DNA from: Clostridia bacterium | Lineage (GTDB): Bacteria; Bacillota_A; Clostridia; UBA1212; UBA1255 | Direction: 5' to 3' | Assembly: GCA_017522515.1 (NCBI GenBank) | Contig: JAFWZH010000134.1 | Span: 14,754 to 78,753 of the forward strand | Length of the DNA: 64,000 nt | In this document: in pieces, positions 47,257 to 56,210 of the stretch | Layout: the number at the start of each line of letters is the position of its first letter | Position numbering within the stretch: the stretch's first letter is position 1 | The notes under the pieces: model-generated | Database searches by the model: none | Told to the model about the DNA's origin: nothing | The model's input: only the letters and a program-made list of their open reading frames with translations | Translations under genes and position numbers: made by a program

Positions 47257-47970
47257 ATGCAAAGTAAAATCAATAAAAATTTTAATCAAGATCGTAAAAA
47301 TCAATTGTATAACGAACTACTTAAACTTATTGGAAAAAGAAAATCTCACTCACACTTACATACCACTTTGGACTCATTAAACCTAGTTTTAAAGCACGAT
47401 AAAATTATAACGGATCTTTGCAATCAATTTTGTATATCTAAGTCGTTAATCCAAGCTATTCTTTTTGATGCATTATGGTCCATTAATGATCAAAATTATG
47501 AAACTGACAATTTAGTTAAAAAATACTTTGATTGGAAACAAGAATGTGAAGATATCTTTACATTAGCTCCTCTAGGATGTGACACAATAGCATATCCCGA
47601 ACCACCAAATCCTGTATTGGAAGATTCAACTACCGGAATCGGCCAACTTAGTGCTGCGATAGCCATAGCAGCAAATAACGCTGCAGCAGACAATTGTCTT
47701 ATTAATTATGTAAAATATAATGAAAACAATTGGCAACACAAAAAAGTTATGTGGTTTAACCTAAAAACCAACGATTCATTCTGCATTAAAATGGTTATTT
47801 TAGCAATTAGATATTTTGCCGAATGTGAAGAAATATTTGGAGAGTTATATGACTGTGATAAAAAGCAACTTAAATCTATTGTTTCACGTTATGGAAAGAT
47901 AAATGGTAAATCAAAATCTTATTTTAATTATTGGTATAAGATTTATGAAACATTTAAAAGTCATTATTGA
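47257..47970 (+). CDS. Lysozyme-like protein, possibly inactive
   Basis: This 237-aa protein has a helical pattern (KSLIQAILFDALW...DSTTGIGQLSAAIAIAANNAA) reminiscent of a Clostridial lysozyme-like family in which a Glu lies in the first motif (RELW) and a GxGQ loop follows. Here the Glu position appears to be Ala or Asp, so the active site may be lost. There is no signal peptide. It is the last gene of the plus operon, starting after AAAGGAG. Confidence 0.45.
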   Translation: MQSKINKNFNQDRKNQLYNELLKLIGKRKSHSHLHTTLDSLNLVLKHDKIITDLCNQFCISKSLIQAILFDALWSINDQNYETDNLVKKYFDWKQECEDIFTLAPLGCDTIAYPEPPNPVLEDSTTGIGQLSAAIAIAANNAAADNCLINYVKYNENNWQHKKVMWFNLKTNDSFCIKMVILAIRYFAECEEIFGELYDCDKKQLKSIVSRYGKINGKSKSYFNYWYKIYETFKSHY

Positions 47971-48004
47971 AAAGGATAAAAATATTATAAAAATTTTTTG
48001 TTGC

Positions 48005-48036
48005 GGACGTTAGGTGTCCGCAACATTTTTTATAAT
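48005..48036 (+). promoter_or_regulatory. Shared-motif promoter of Big_2 gene A (site 3)
   Basis: GGAC (48005), GTTAGGT, GTCC, an 11-bp spacer, then TATAAT (48031-48036). The repeat extends to TTGCGGAC/GTCCGCAA, the longest dyad of the set. No -35 hexamer is visible. Confidence 0.8.
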
Positions 48037-48042
48037 ATATAT

Positions 48043-48123
48043 GTAACGTTACAAAACGAGTTTAAACTCAAATATGCGCATTGAATTTTATTCAAATAAA
48101 AATTATTTAAGGAGGTAAATAAA
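48043..48123 (+). repeat. Conserved 5' leader of Big_2 gene A
   Basis: This 80-nt leader is almost identical to 52602-52682 before the second Big_2 gene. It holds two palindromes, GTAACGTTAC (48043-48052, at the expected start of transcription) and GAGTTTAAACTC (48058-48069), and ends with AAGGAGG. Conservation across the duplication suggests a role in translation or regulation, or recent copying. Confidence 0.75.
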
Positions 48124-49536
48124 ATGTCAAGCGTAAAATGTGTTTATTTAAACAAAACATACATGGAAATTGAATTAAACACTTATGCCATTGTTTTTGC
48201 GCATAGTACACCACTTAACTCAAACGAAACCATTCGTTGGAAAACCAATAATACTAATATTGTTTCGTTAGATGAATGTACTGGTCAAATAAAAGCCATT
48301 GGTGTTGGCGATGCATATATTACCGTATATTTAGAAAGTGATCCAACTATTTATGATATATGCCATGTAAAAGTAAAAGAGAAAGGAGGCATACCTGTAA
48401 CGTCAATAAGCTTTCCTGTTACAGAATTAACTTTACTAGAAGGTAAAACAATGACTCTTGGCGTTGTTGTTGAACCATCAAATGCATCAAACAAAAACAT
48501 TTCATGGCGTAGTTGTTGTCCTGAAATTGCTACAGTTTCATCAAATGGTACTATACGAGCAATTAAACCCGGTGTTGTAGAAATCTATGCAACCACAGAA
48601 GATCGTAGCCTTACTGCTAAATGTACAATTCGTGTTGTAATTGATGAAGTAATTGTAAGAAAAAATAATTTAGATACAGAATTATTTTTTAAATCTACAG
48701 GTAAAACGTGGAAATGTCTCTTTACCGATATGGTATTTGATGATAGCAATGTTTCTAATAGTATATTAATTAACAGAAATAATAATAATTTATATAATGA
48801 TTTAAATGAAAACAATAAAGATTTAAGAATTTACTCAAATGAGGCTTTAAATCTTATATATAGAATTGATCCATTAGGATTAGCTTACTATGTGCAAACA
48901 TATGCTTCTTTAAAATACAGTGGAGATTTAATGGGACAAATTAATTATAAAGACAATATTTTTAGAATTCTTTTTAAAAGGGAACCGTTGTATTTTAGAA
49001 GAAAAAATTTGGAAGAGTGGGAAATTACAGAAAAAAACGGCAATCCGTCTACATTCGTATCCGAATCAGAAACCATCTTTGGTGCTCATCCAATATATGA
49101 TCACATCACAAAAGCACAGTTAATATCATTGGCATTAGATGTTGCTTGGTTTGCAATAGGAATAGGAATTACATTAAAAGGACAGAGTATTCCAATTGGT
49201 CTAAATATCTTAGTTAGCACCAGTATAAATATTGCAAAAAACGCTTTGCTAAACAGTGTAAATATCGAAACAAGTACTATATTAGACGCTGTGGTTCCAT
49301 CACAAGGATTAAACGCATTTAAAGATACAGATTTGAATTGGGCAGGAGATATTATTTCAGCCTACGGTGATTTATATGATATTATAACTACAACGATAAA
49401 TTCTATCCCTAATTTTAATAATAATATTATTGATTATTGTGATAATAGCATACCTATCCAGGTAGAGTTCAATCTATCAAGCGGAAAAATAATAACACTT
49501 CATAAATTAAATGAAGAACTGAAAAAACATTCATAA
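48124..49536 (+). CDS. Big_2 domain protein A with variable C-terminus
   Basis: This 470-aa protein has two bacterial Ig-like (Big_2) domains (about residues 5-88 and 93-180; WKTNNTNIVSLDECTGQIKAIGVGDAYITVY and SWRSCCPEIATVSSNGTIRA). A conserved block follows (LIYRIDPLGLAYYVQTYA, about 240-258), then a divergent C-terminus with a hydrophobic stretch (about 340-385). There is no signal peptide. The C-terminus differs from paralogue B, which suggests a modular effector. A convergent membrane protein gene follows. Confidence 0.8.
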   Translation: MSSVKCVYLNKTYMEIELNTYAIVFAHSTPLNSNETIRWKTNNTNIVSLDECTGQIKAIGVGDAYITVYLESDPTIYDICHVKVKEKGGIPVTSISFPVTELTLLEGKTMTLGVVVEPSNASNKNISWRSCCPEIATVSSNGTIRAIKPGVVEIYATTEDRSLTAKCTIRVVIDEVIVRKNNLDTELFFKSTGKTWKCLFTDMVFDDSNVSNSILINRNNNNLYNDLNENNKDLRIYSNEALNLIYRIDPLGLAYYVQTYASLKYSGDLMGQINYKDNIFRILFKREPLYFRRKNLEEWEITEKNGNPSTFVSESETIFGAHPIYDHITKAQLISLALDVAWFAIGIGITLKGQSIPIGLNILVSTSINIAKNALLNSVNIETSTILDAVVPSQGLNAFKDTDLNWAGDIISAYGDLYDIITTTINSIPNFNNNIIDYCDNSIPIQVEFNLSSGKIITLHKLNEELKKHS

Positions 49537-49600
49537 AAAGGCCTGGCGTTTACTATCACTAAATCACTGAACCTCTTTTCATATATAGGTAAAATCCTTA

Positions 49601-50182
49601 TTACTGAAGTTCAAAATAACATATATTATAAGCATGTATTATTTTATCATTTTTATCAACAACTAAATAAAATCTATCTCCAAAGTTAGAATTTTCATAC
49701 ACTTGAACATTATCCATGCAATTAAATTTAGACCACTCATAGTTTCTTCCCATCGGTATATAGTATTTTCTTTCTTTTTCGAAAATCAACTTGAACTTAT
49801 AATAATTAATAAGAGTGCTATGAATTTGAGCGGATAAATATCTACCGGGCGGTGTAGTAGAGCCTGTATATTGTGGCCTTGTTTTTGAAATCAATCGTTC
49901 TACAATTATTGAAAATTCATCATTCTGTATTCTATATTTTAAACAACTACAATAAATTATATCCCATATTATTAGCAATAATAGTATTAATGAAAAAATA
50001 ATAGCAATAGCAATTAAAAAAAATGAACAATTGGAAATAATCATTAAATATATAAAAAAGGCTAATGATATCATAGCAACCAAAAACGGCCACATGTTTT
50101 TTAGCGACGTATTACACATACGTATTATTTCTTTTTTAATTATTTCTCTATCAATTTTTTCTTTTCTATTGTCTTGTTTCAT
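49601..50182 (-). CDS. Two-helix membrane protein A (partner of Big_2 A)
   Basis: This 193-aa protein has an N-terminal charged segment, two membrane helices (about residues 27-45 and 52-75) and a soluble domain with YYIPMGRNYEWSKFNCM and GDRFYLVVDKNDKIIHAY. It is a full-length paralogue of the protein at 54243, which stands in the same convergent position behind Big_2 B. AGAGGTG supports the ATG at 50182. The pairing suggests an immunity or membrane-anchor partner; that is inference. Confidence 0.7.
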   Translation of the reverse strand: MKQDNRKEKIDREIIKKEIIRMCNTSLKNMWPFLVAMISLAFFIYLMIISNCSFFLIAIAIIFSLILLLLIIWDIIYCSCLKYRIQNDEFSIIVERLISKTRPQYTGSTTPPGRYLSAQIHSTLINYYKFKLIFEKERKYYIPMGRNYEWSKFNCMDNVQVYENSNFGDRFYLVVDKNDKIIHAYNICYFELQ

Positions 50183-50356
50183 AATATCACCTCTATTTTT
50201 TATTGTACAAATAATTTCAAAAAAATCAAGACTTTTTCCTATTATAACGGAACTATGAGTGTTATTTTTCATTAATAGGTGTTAACAAATTTTTTTGCTC
50301 AACAATTCGGCATACTACACATTCTTAAATAATGAATATAAAAATTTTTATATTCT

Positions 50357-50388
50357 GGACCGAAGGTGTCCGGTATTGGTTGTATAAT
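50357..50388 (+). promoter_or_regulatory. Shared-motif promoter of the phosphatase-permease pair (site 4)
   Basis: GGAC (50357), CGAAGGT, GTCC, 11 bp, then TATAAT (50383-50388). It drives the metallophosphatase and permease genes. Confidence 0.78.
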
Positions 50389-50419
50389 TGTATCAAATCA
50401 AACAAAAGGAAGAAAACAA

Positions 50420-51352
50420 ATGAACAATATCAATGGTATATACCTAATCATTTTTTCATTCTTAATATCAATAATCTTAGTTGAAATTTTAATATTCTCA
50501 TCCTTTATTAGTAATGAAATTAAAAAGAAGAATATAAAACAACCTGTAAATTATTGCTATGACAATCGACCCACAAGATTTTTTATTACCGGTGACAAAC
50601 ACCGTGATTTTGATTCTGTAAAACAGTTTTGTAGCGATATGCGCACAACACGCAATGATGTACTTATTGTATTAGGTGATGCAGGGTTCAACTATTACGA
50701 CGATAAGCGTGATGATGCACTCAAAGATGAAATTTCTTTACTCAACTTGACACTTTTTTGTTTGCAAGGCAATAAAGAATGTCGCCCTGAAAACGTAGGT
50801 ACATACGGTATTAAAAATTTTTGTGGAGGTAAGGTTTATTATGAACCTAAATACCCTAAAATCCTTTTTGCTATAGACGGTGAAATCTATAACTTTGAAG
50901 GCAAAAAATATATGGTCGTAGGTGGCGCACACAGCGTTGATAAGAACAAATGTCTTCAAAAAAACCTGCCCTACTGGTTTGATGAAATGCCAAGCGAAGA
51001 AACAAAACGCAAAGTAGAAGAACGTCTTTTAGAAGAAAACAATAAAATATATGGCATGTTAACACATACTTGCCCTATAGACTGCATGCCAACCGAAGTG
51101 TTTTTTTCAACCAGACAAAACGCATTATTAAGAAGAGATCCCGACAATGCTAATCTGGAAAAACCGTTTAAGGCTGATGTGGATCGCTCTACAGAAATAT
51201 GGCTTGGTGAACTAAAAGACAAGTTAGAATTTGAAATCTGGTTCTGTGGCCACTACCATGTTGATAAAGAACTTGATAACATATTTATGCTCTACAACGA
51301 AATTCGCCCTCTTCACTGGCAAGAGATTGAAAACAATTTATGGCTTCCTTAA
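50420..51352 (+). CDS. Membrane-anchored calcineurin-like metallophosphatase
   Basis: This 310-aa protein has one N-terminal membrane helix (about residues 8-30) and a metallophosphatase domain: GDKH (Asp59, His61), LGDAG (Asp87), LQGNKE (Asn118, Lys119), LTHTCP and CGHYHVD. The usual GNHE motif reads GNKE, so a catalytic His is replaced by Lys and activity may be altered. GGAAG precedes the ATG at 50420. It overlaps the permease gene by 13 bp. Confidence 0.82.
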   Translation: MNNINGIYLIIFSFLISIILVEILIFSSFISNEIKKKNIKQPVNYCYDNRPTRFFITGDKHRDFDSVKQFCSDMRTTRNDVLIVLGDAGFNYYDDKRDDALKDEISLLNLTLFCLQGNKECRPENVGTYGIKNFCGGKVYYEPKYPKILFAIDGEIYNFEGKKYMVVGGAHSVDKNKCLQKNLPYWFDEMPSEETKRKVEERLLEENNKIYGMLTHTCPIDCMPTEVFFSTRQNALLRRDPDNANLEKPFKADVDRSTEIWLGELKDKLEFEIWFCGHYHVDKELDNIFMLYNEIRPLHWQEIENNLWLP

Positions 51353-52422
51353 TATCCCCTATTGTTCTGCTTTTTGCAATTATAGCTATAGGTTATTTCA
51401 TAGGCAGAATTAAATTATATAATATTTCGCTCGATTTATCGGCAATACTACTCATTGCCGTAGCCACCGGATTCTTAATTTCTAAATTTACTCCACAAAT
51501 AATTAGTGACACTTTTCAAAATAGTTTTAGTGTTTTTTCAAAACTTGGTACTGCGTTATTTGTGTCTGCTATAGGATTAAACTCTGGTTGTGACATAGCT
51601 ACAGGATTCAACAAGAAAAATCTTGTATGTTTTTGTATAGGTGCTTTAATGATTATGGTAAGCATTGCTGCCATGTACATTATCGCACTTTTAGATAAAA
51701 ATTTTGATCGCTCCTTGCTCCTTGGTATTTTGTGCGGAGCTTTGACAAGCACACCCGGTCTGTCTGCCGTTTGTGAAAATACGCAATATATATCAGAATT
51801 AGCAACAATTGGATACGGATGCTCCTATATTATTGGAGTTCTTGGCGCCGTGTTCTCTGTGCAACTCTTTTCACAAAATTACACATCCTTGACGACACAA
51901 ACGGCAGATAAAACCGAAATCAAGAGCAATGAAATAATACTTCCCCTCGCAATATCTATTGCATTAGGAACCATTATTGGAAATATCAACTTTCCTCTAT
52001 TGGATTTCTCACTTGGAACTTCTGGCGGAATACTATGCACCAGTATTGTGACAGGGTTTCTTTTTAAAAAGATAAAAATTGAATTCAGCACTTCTTCCCT
52101 ATCCGTTTATCGCAACCTTGGGCTGATGCTTTTCTTTGTTGGCACAGGATTACCTGCTGGGATAAAGCTTAACATGACATATGAAATTAAATGGTTCATA
52201 TACGCTGTTATTTTAACAATAATCCCAATTATATGCGGCTATATAATAAACAAATATTTGTTTAGTTTTTCAACAATAAAAAACGTATGTATTATTTCCG
52301 GTATTATGACCAGCACCCCTGCACTTGGAGTGTTAATACGCCGCTTTAAGAACGATGTAAATTTAGCAGCATATTCTTATACATATATTGGCGCATTGTT
52401 AACATTGCTACTCCTTTTATAA
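51340..52422 (+). CDS. Polytopic permease (Asp-Al_Ex/LysO-like)
   Basis: This 360-aa protein has about ten membrane helices in two homologous halves. Each half has a STPGLSAV or STPALGVL-type loop (about residues 138-146 and 324-332) typical of AspT/YidE-like exchangers or LysO-like exporters. The start overlaps the phosphatase end, so they are translationally coupled. The substrate is not evident. A terminator follows. Confidence 0.75.
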   Translation: MASLISPIVLLFAIIAIGYFIGRIKLYNISLDLSAILLIAVATGFLISKFTPQIISDTFQNSFSVFSKLGTALFVSAIGLNSGCDIATGFNKKNLVCFCIGALMIMVSIAAMYIIALLDKNFDRSLLLGILCGALTSTPGLSAVCENTQYISELATIGYGCSYIIGVLGAVFSVQLFSQNYTSLTTQTADKTEIKSNEIILPLAISIALGTIIGNINFPLLDFSLGTSGGILCTSIVTGFLFKKIKIEFSTSSLSVYRNLGLMLFFVGTGLPAGIKLNMTYEIKWFIYAVILTIIPIICGYIINKYLFSFSTIKNVCIISGIMTSTPALGVLIRRFKNDVNLAAYSYTYIGALLTLLLLL

Positions 52423-52470
52423 AACGGTAAACGCGGATGTTCTTTTTTAACTTCTGCGTTTACCGTTTTA
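52421..52470 (+). terminator. Terminator after the permease
   Basis: AAAACGGTAAACGC (52421-52434) pairs with 52456-52469, a perfect 14-bp stem. Confidence 0.85.
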
Positions 52471-52563
52471 GTATTTGCATTCTTTATTATGGGCAGTGCT
52501 CTTCGCTATTACATCGCATATGTATATAATTTATAGTAGATATTTAAAAAAATTTTTTATTGT

Positions 52564-52595
52564 GGGCACTAGGTGTCCACAACATTTTTTATAAT
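52564..52595 (+). promoter_or_regulatory. Shared-motif promoter of Big_2 gene B (site 5)
   Basis: GGGC (52564, one mismatch to GGAC), ACTAGGT, GTCC, 11 bp, then TATAAT (52590-52595). The wider dyad is TGTGGGCA/TGTCCACA. Spacing equals that of the other sites. Confidence 0.75.
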
Positions 52596-52601
52596 ATGTA
52601 T

Positions 52602-52682
52602 GTAACGTTACAAAACGAGTTTAAACTCAAATATGCGCATTGAATTTTATTCAAATAAAAATCATTTAAGGAGGTAAATAAA
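52602..52682 (+). repeat. Conserved 5' leader of Big_2 gene B
   Basis: This is the copy of 48043-48123, with palindromes GTAACGTTAC (52602-52611) and GAGTTTAAACTC (52617-52628) and the same AAGGAGG site. Only a few positions differ. Confidence 0.75.
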
Positions 52683-54122
52683 ATGTCAAGCGTAGAACGT
52701 ATTTATTTAAGTAAATCAAGTATGGAAATAGAATTAAATACTTATGCTGTTGTTTATGCACATAGTATACCGATTAACTCAAATGAAACCATTCTTTGGA
52801 AAACCAGCAACACTGATATTGTTTGGGTCGATGAATGTACTGGTCAAATAAGAGCTAATGGTATCGGTGAGGCATATATTACCGTATATGTAGAAAACGA
52901 TCCAACTGTTTATGCTATATGCCATATAACAGTAAAAGGAAATATACCTGTAAGATCGATAAGCTTTCCTGTTACAGAATTCACTTTACTAGAAGGTAAA
53001 ACAACGACTCTGGGCGTTGTTATAGAACCATCAAACGCAACAAACCAAAACATATCATGGCGTAGTTGTTGTCCTGAAATTGCTACAGTTTCTTCAACTG
53101 GTAATATTCAAGCAAAAAAACCCGGTATTGTAGACATCTATGCAACCACCGAAAATGGTAGCCTTACTGCTAAATGTACAATCCATGTAGTAATTGATAA
53201 TGTTACAATTAAACAGCAGGGAATATTCCTTGAAATAACATTTGAAGACTCAGGTAAAACTTGGAAATCAATAGGCCACGATATGATATATGGCACAGAT
53301 GGAGATACAACATTTTTAATGGGCCGTTGTGATCACAATTATTTTAAATATCTAGATCAATATCCTATTACCTCTGAGCCAAAAGAATATAGTGATGATG
53401 AACTTAGACTCTTATATGCAATTGATCCATATGGAGTAGCGGAATATATTTATCGCTACGCTGATAGAATTGTGAAACTAGAAGGCTATGAGAATTTAGA
53501 TGACCTTCTTGAAAAGCAATTAAAATATAAAGACGAAAAATACGAAACTATTTTTGGCGAAAAACCTAAATATTTTAAGCGCAGAGTAACAAATCAAATC
53601 GAATGGGTAGAAACAACCGACAAAGATAATATTGAGGCTGTTTTATCGGCGTCAGAATCGCTCTTTGGATTTAGAAAAGTTGATGATGAAATATCAGCTT
53701 GGGCAAAAAAAGAGTTTAATTTTAAAGTAATTAAGGCCATCGCCTCATGTTGTTTCGCGGCACTAACAAAAAACATCCCCGCACTAAATGAAATTGTAGA
53801 TGAAGTTGATCCTTATGTAAAACTATTTGAAATGAGTGCCATCATGACAAAAGATGATTGTGCAGAAGAATTAGTAAAATACTCTGCAGACGAAATCTAT
53901 AATAAAATTTTTGAATGTGCAAATCTTGTTTGGGTTGGTGAAGCGTTGTCACTTATTGACGACCTTGCAGAGATGAATAGAGCTTCTATTCCTGATGTCA
54001 ACTTCTGCGGCAAAATAACAGCGTGTTATGCAGAAAGTGTTTACAATATTACCTTTGAAACTAGCAACGGCAAGCGTTTCCCAATGAAAGATGTTCATGA
54101 AGCGATTGCTATGCTAAACTAA
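52683..54122 (+). CDS. Big_2 domain protein B with variable C-terminus
   Basis: This 479-aa paralogue of 48124 has the two Big_2 domains (about residues 5-85 and 90-178) strongly conserved, and the block LLYAIDPYGVAEYIYRYA. The last 130 residues diverge (helical, with ALTKNIPALNEIVDEVDPYVKLFEM) and lack the long hydrophobic span of copy A. There is no signal peptide. Conserved head and divergent tail suggest a delivery or binding head with exchangeable effector tails. Confidence 0.8.
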   Translation: MSSVERIYLSKSSMEIELNTYAVVYAHSIPINSNETILWKTSNTDIVWVDECTGQIRANGIGEAYITVYVENDPTVYAICHITVKGNIPVRSISFPVTEFTLLEGKTTTLGVVIEPSNATNQNISWRSCCPEIATVSSTGNIQAKKPGIVDIYATTENGSLTAKCTIHVVIDNVTIKQQGIFLEITFEDSGKTWKSIGHDMIYGTDGDTTFLMGRCDHNYFKYLDQYPITSEPKEYSDDELRLLYAIDPYGVAEYIYRYADRIVKLEGYENLDDLLEKQLKYKDEKYETIFGEKPKYFKRRVTNQIEWVETTDKDNIEAVLSASESLFGFRKVDDEISAWAKKEFNFKVIKAIASCCFAALTKNIPALNEIVDEVDPYVKLFEMSAIMTKDDCAEELVKYSADEIYNKIFECANLVWVGEALSLIDDLAEMNRASIPDVNFCGKITACYAESVYNITFETSNGKRFPMKDVHEAIAMLN

Positions 54123-54148
54123 ATATGCAAATTAAATAAACACAAAAA

Positions 54149-54185
54149 ACATACCGAATATGTCAAAGCATATTCGGTATGTTTT
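54149..54185. terminator. Terminator between Big_2 B and its convergent partner
   Basis: A perfect 14-bp stem (54149-54162 with 54169-54182) is flanked by A and T runs, so it works in both directions. Confidence 0.88.
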
Positions 54186-54242
54186 TATTCACAATTTATA
54201 GCACTCTTTAACTTTGTGCTACTCTATCGTTTTAACTAATGA

Positions 54243-54824
54243 TTAGCAAATGCCATTTTGTTCATCGTAGAATTCAAAAATGTCAACCATATAAGCGGAT
54301 AAAATTGTATTGTTTTTTTCTACAGCTAAAAAATACTTATCGCCATTTTTTGCATAATTGTATATATCTTTATCAGTCATACAATGCAAATTAGACCACT
54401 TGTAATTTCTACATTTGGGCACATAATATTCTCCCTTAGAAAAAACCAAGCGATACGGTTTGTTCATATAGTAAGTAATACCACTATGCCGAGTGTCAAA
54501 ATAACTATCTTTTTCCTTAATATCAAGCAAGGTATCAACAATTAGTTCAAAATTATCATTACTAACCGTTTTAATTTTTTTAAATTCTTTTTGCGTTCGC
54601 CCCATAAAATATGTAATAGCCGTCAATAATGTAGCCAAGGCAACAAAAAATAAGACTGTACAAATTATCCCATCATTCTTTAAGCATATCATCAACAATA
54701 ATATAGCCGGCAACAACATATAAAAAACTGTAATATATGCAGCATACACAATATTGTACATACTAGCATTTTTTATATCTTTTTTTATCTTATCGCGCGT
54801 CAATAAATCCTTCTTATTATCCAT
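54243..54824 (-). CDS. Two-helix membrane protein B (partner of Big_2 B)
   Basis: This 193-aa protein is the same length as and homologous to the protein at 49601 (YYVPKCRNYKWSNLHCM, GDKYFLAVEKNNTILSAY), with two membrane helices at about residues 25-50 and 55-77. No strong ribosome-binding site precedes any start; the ATG at 54824 is chosen by alignment with the paralogue, and TTG 54839 or GTG 54836 are possible. It follows a lipoprotein gene in a two-gene operon. Confidence 0.68.
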   Translation of the reverse strand: MDNKKDLLTRDKIKKDIKNASMYNIVYAAYITVFYMLLPAILLLMICLKNDGIICTVLFFVALATLLTAITYFMGRTQKEFKKIKTVSNDNFELIVDTLLDIKEKDSYFDTRHSGITYYMNKPYRLVFSKGEYYVPKCRNYKWSNLHCMTDKDIYNYAKNGDKYFLAVEKNNTILSAYMVDIFEFYDEQNGIC

Positions 54825-54889
54825 CTGCCATAGCACCAACTTTCAAAACAAATATTAAAAATTTGATTTATTAAATTAGTTGTGTTCTA

Positions 54890-55657
54890 TCAATACAAAA
54901 TCCAAACAAGTTTATTGTTTTCTACTTTAAAAGTAACAGGTTTTGGATTTTCCCAATCCAATTCTTGTATTTCTAAAAAATATGTTGCAGCATCTACACA
55001 CAAAAGCGCAATAACCTCGTTTTTTACTGACACCTCGTATATTTTCTGGAACTGGGAACTTGGAGATAATTGATTACCACGCATAAGTGCATATTTTTGA
55101 TCATTATAACCTGATTCAGAAAGATTAGTAACTTCAGTTAGAGTGTAATCCGTTGTTGTGTACATAGTTTCCACTATTGCCTCAGCCAATTTTTCGCTGT
55201 TCCAATACTTTCCGGCATCGTTTAGCTCTAACAATCCCCATTTTTCAACCAATGTGCCAAGCCCTTGTTGACGATAAACATTATCCTCATATTGATGTTT
55301 GGCGCTTACCCAATAAGAAGTCTCAGAACCTTCAGTGGCGGTTGATAAAATCACACCCCATTTGAACTGATATGCCCAATTTATGTAGCCTTCGCTATAT
55401 TCATTTATTGCCTCTAAACTAAAATCTTTTTCAAAATCGTATTGATCAGCGTAGTCTTTAAAATCTTCACACCTGAAAACTTCTTCATCGTTTACATTAA
55501 CTGTTATTTCCGGTTTGTTTCCAGTTGTGAGAGAAATTGTAATTTCATCGCCATTGCCTGCAGTTAGAGTTTTTGTTGCAGTTTTCGCTCCCAACTTACA
55601 AGCGCACAAGTTTAAAACAAAGCACATACAAAGTAAAATAGCAAATATTTTTTTCAT
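54890..55657 (-). CDS. Lipoprotein, unknown
   Basis: This 255-aa protein has a lipoprotein signal (LNLCAC, Cys near residue 18) and a mostly beta/helical extracellular domain. I recognise no family. AGAGGTG precedes the ATG at 55657. The upstream region is homologous to that of the membrane gene at 50182, including a shared TTGTACAAT-like promoter, so this gene is specific to unit B or was lost from unit A. Confidence 0.7.
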   Translation of the reverse strand: MKKIFAILLCMCFVLNLCACKLGAKTATKTLTAGNGDEITISLTTGNKPEITVNVNDEEVFRCEDFKDYADQYDFEKDFSLEAINEYSEGYINWAYQFKWGVILSTATEGSETSYWVSAKHQYEDNVYRQQGLGTLVEKWGLLELNDAGKYWNSEKLAEAIVETMYTTTDYTLTEVTNLSESGYNDQKYALMRGNQLSPSSQFQKIYEVSVKNEVIALLCVDAATYFLEIQELDWENPKPVTFKVENNKLVWILY

Positions 55658-55834
55658 AAAATCACCTCTATTTTTATTGTACAAATATTTTTTTAAAAAT
55701 CAAGTCTTTTTCCTATTTTAATGGAACTGTGAGTGTTAGTTTTAATTAATGATTTGTTTGCTCAATGTTCAAACATACTGCACATTTCTTAAAAAAATAA
55801 TAAATATAAATATTTAAAAAATATTTTATATTCC

Positions 55835-55866
55835 GGACAGAAGGTGTCCGCTTTTGCTGTTATAAT
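55835..55866 (+). promoter_or_regulatory. Shared-motif promoter facing a decayed locus (site 6)
   Basis: GGAC (55835), AGAAGGT, GTCC, 11 bp, then TATAAT (55861-55866). The promoter looks intact but no open gene follows. Confidence 0.75.
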
Positions 55867-56165
55867 AGTGTTATAAGCAGAAAACAAGATATCTTAACCA
55901 TGTTTTTTGTTGATTCCGGCTATAAATCTTTAGTAAAGCTGGCATAATCTTGCTTGGTATATCTGTCGTTTGTGAAATAACATAATGTATATTGTAGTCC
56001 CCACCACAATTGTACACAGTAAATTTTCAAGCTACTAATTTTAAAATTGCGATTTTCAACCATCCCCTACAAATACAAACGGCAGATATATCTATAAATT
56101 CTTCATAGAGTGTCGATTAAAAGAACATTTTGTTTTTGTGCCAAACTTAACAAGACACCCTTTCT
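55867..56165 (+). pseudogene. Decayed remnant of the phosphatase-permease pair
   Basis: The segment keeps short matches to unit A in order. AGAAAACAA is at the ribosome-binding-site position, CTGYCGTTTGTGAAA at 55963 matches 51774, and ACAAACGGCAGATA at 56075 matches 51897. The two permease matches are 112 bp apart here and 123 bp apart in the intact gene. All frames are closed by stops. The matches are short, so this is moderately supported. Confidence 0.5.
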
Positions 56166-56169
56166 GTTT

Positions 56170-56207
56170 GATAAACGCTGAAGCTCTAATAAGCTTCAGC
56201 GTTTATC
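56170..56207 (-). terminator. Terminator of the secreted-protein gene
   Basis: A perfect 16-bp stem (56170-56185 with 56192-56207) overlaps the region just after the stop of the minus-strand gene. Confidence 0.8.
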
Positions 56208-56210
56208 TTT

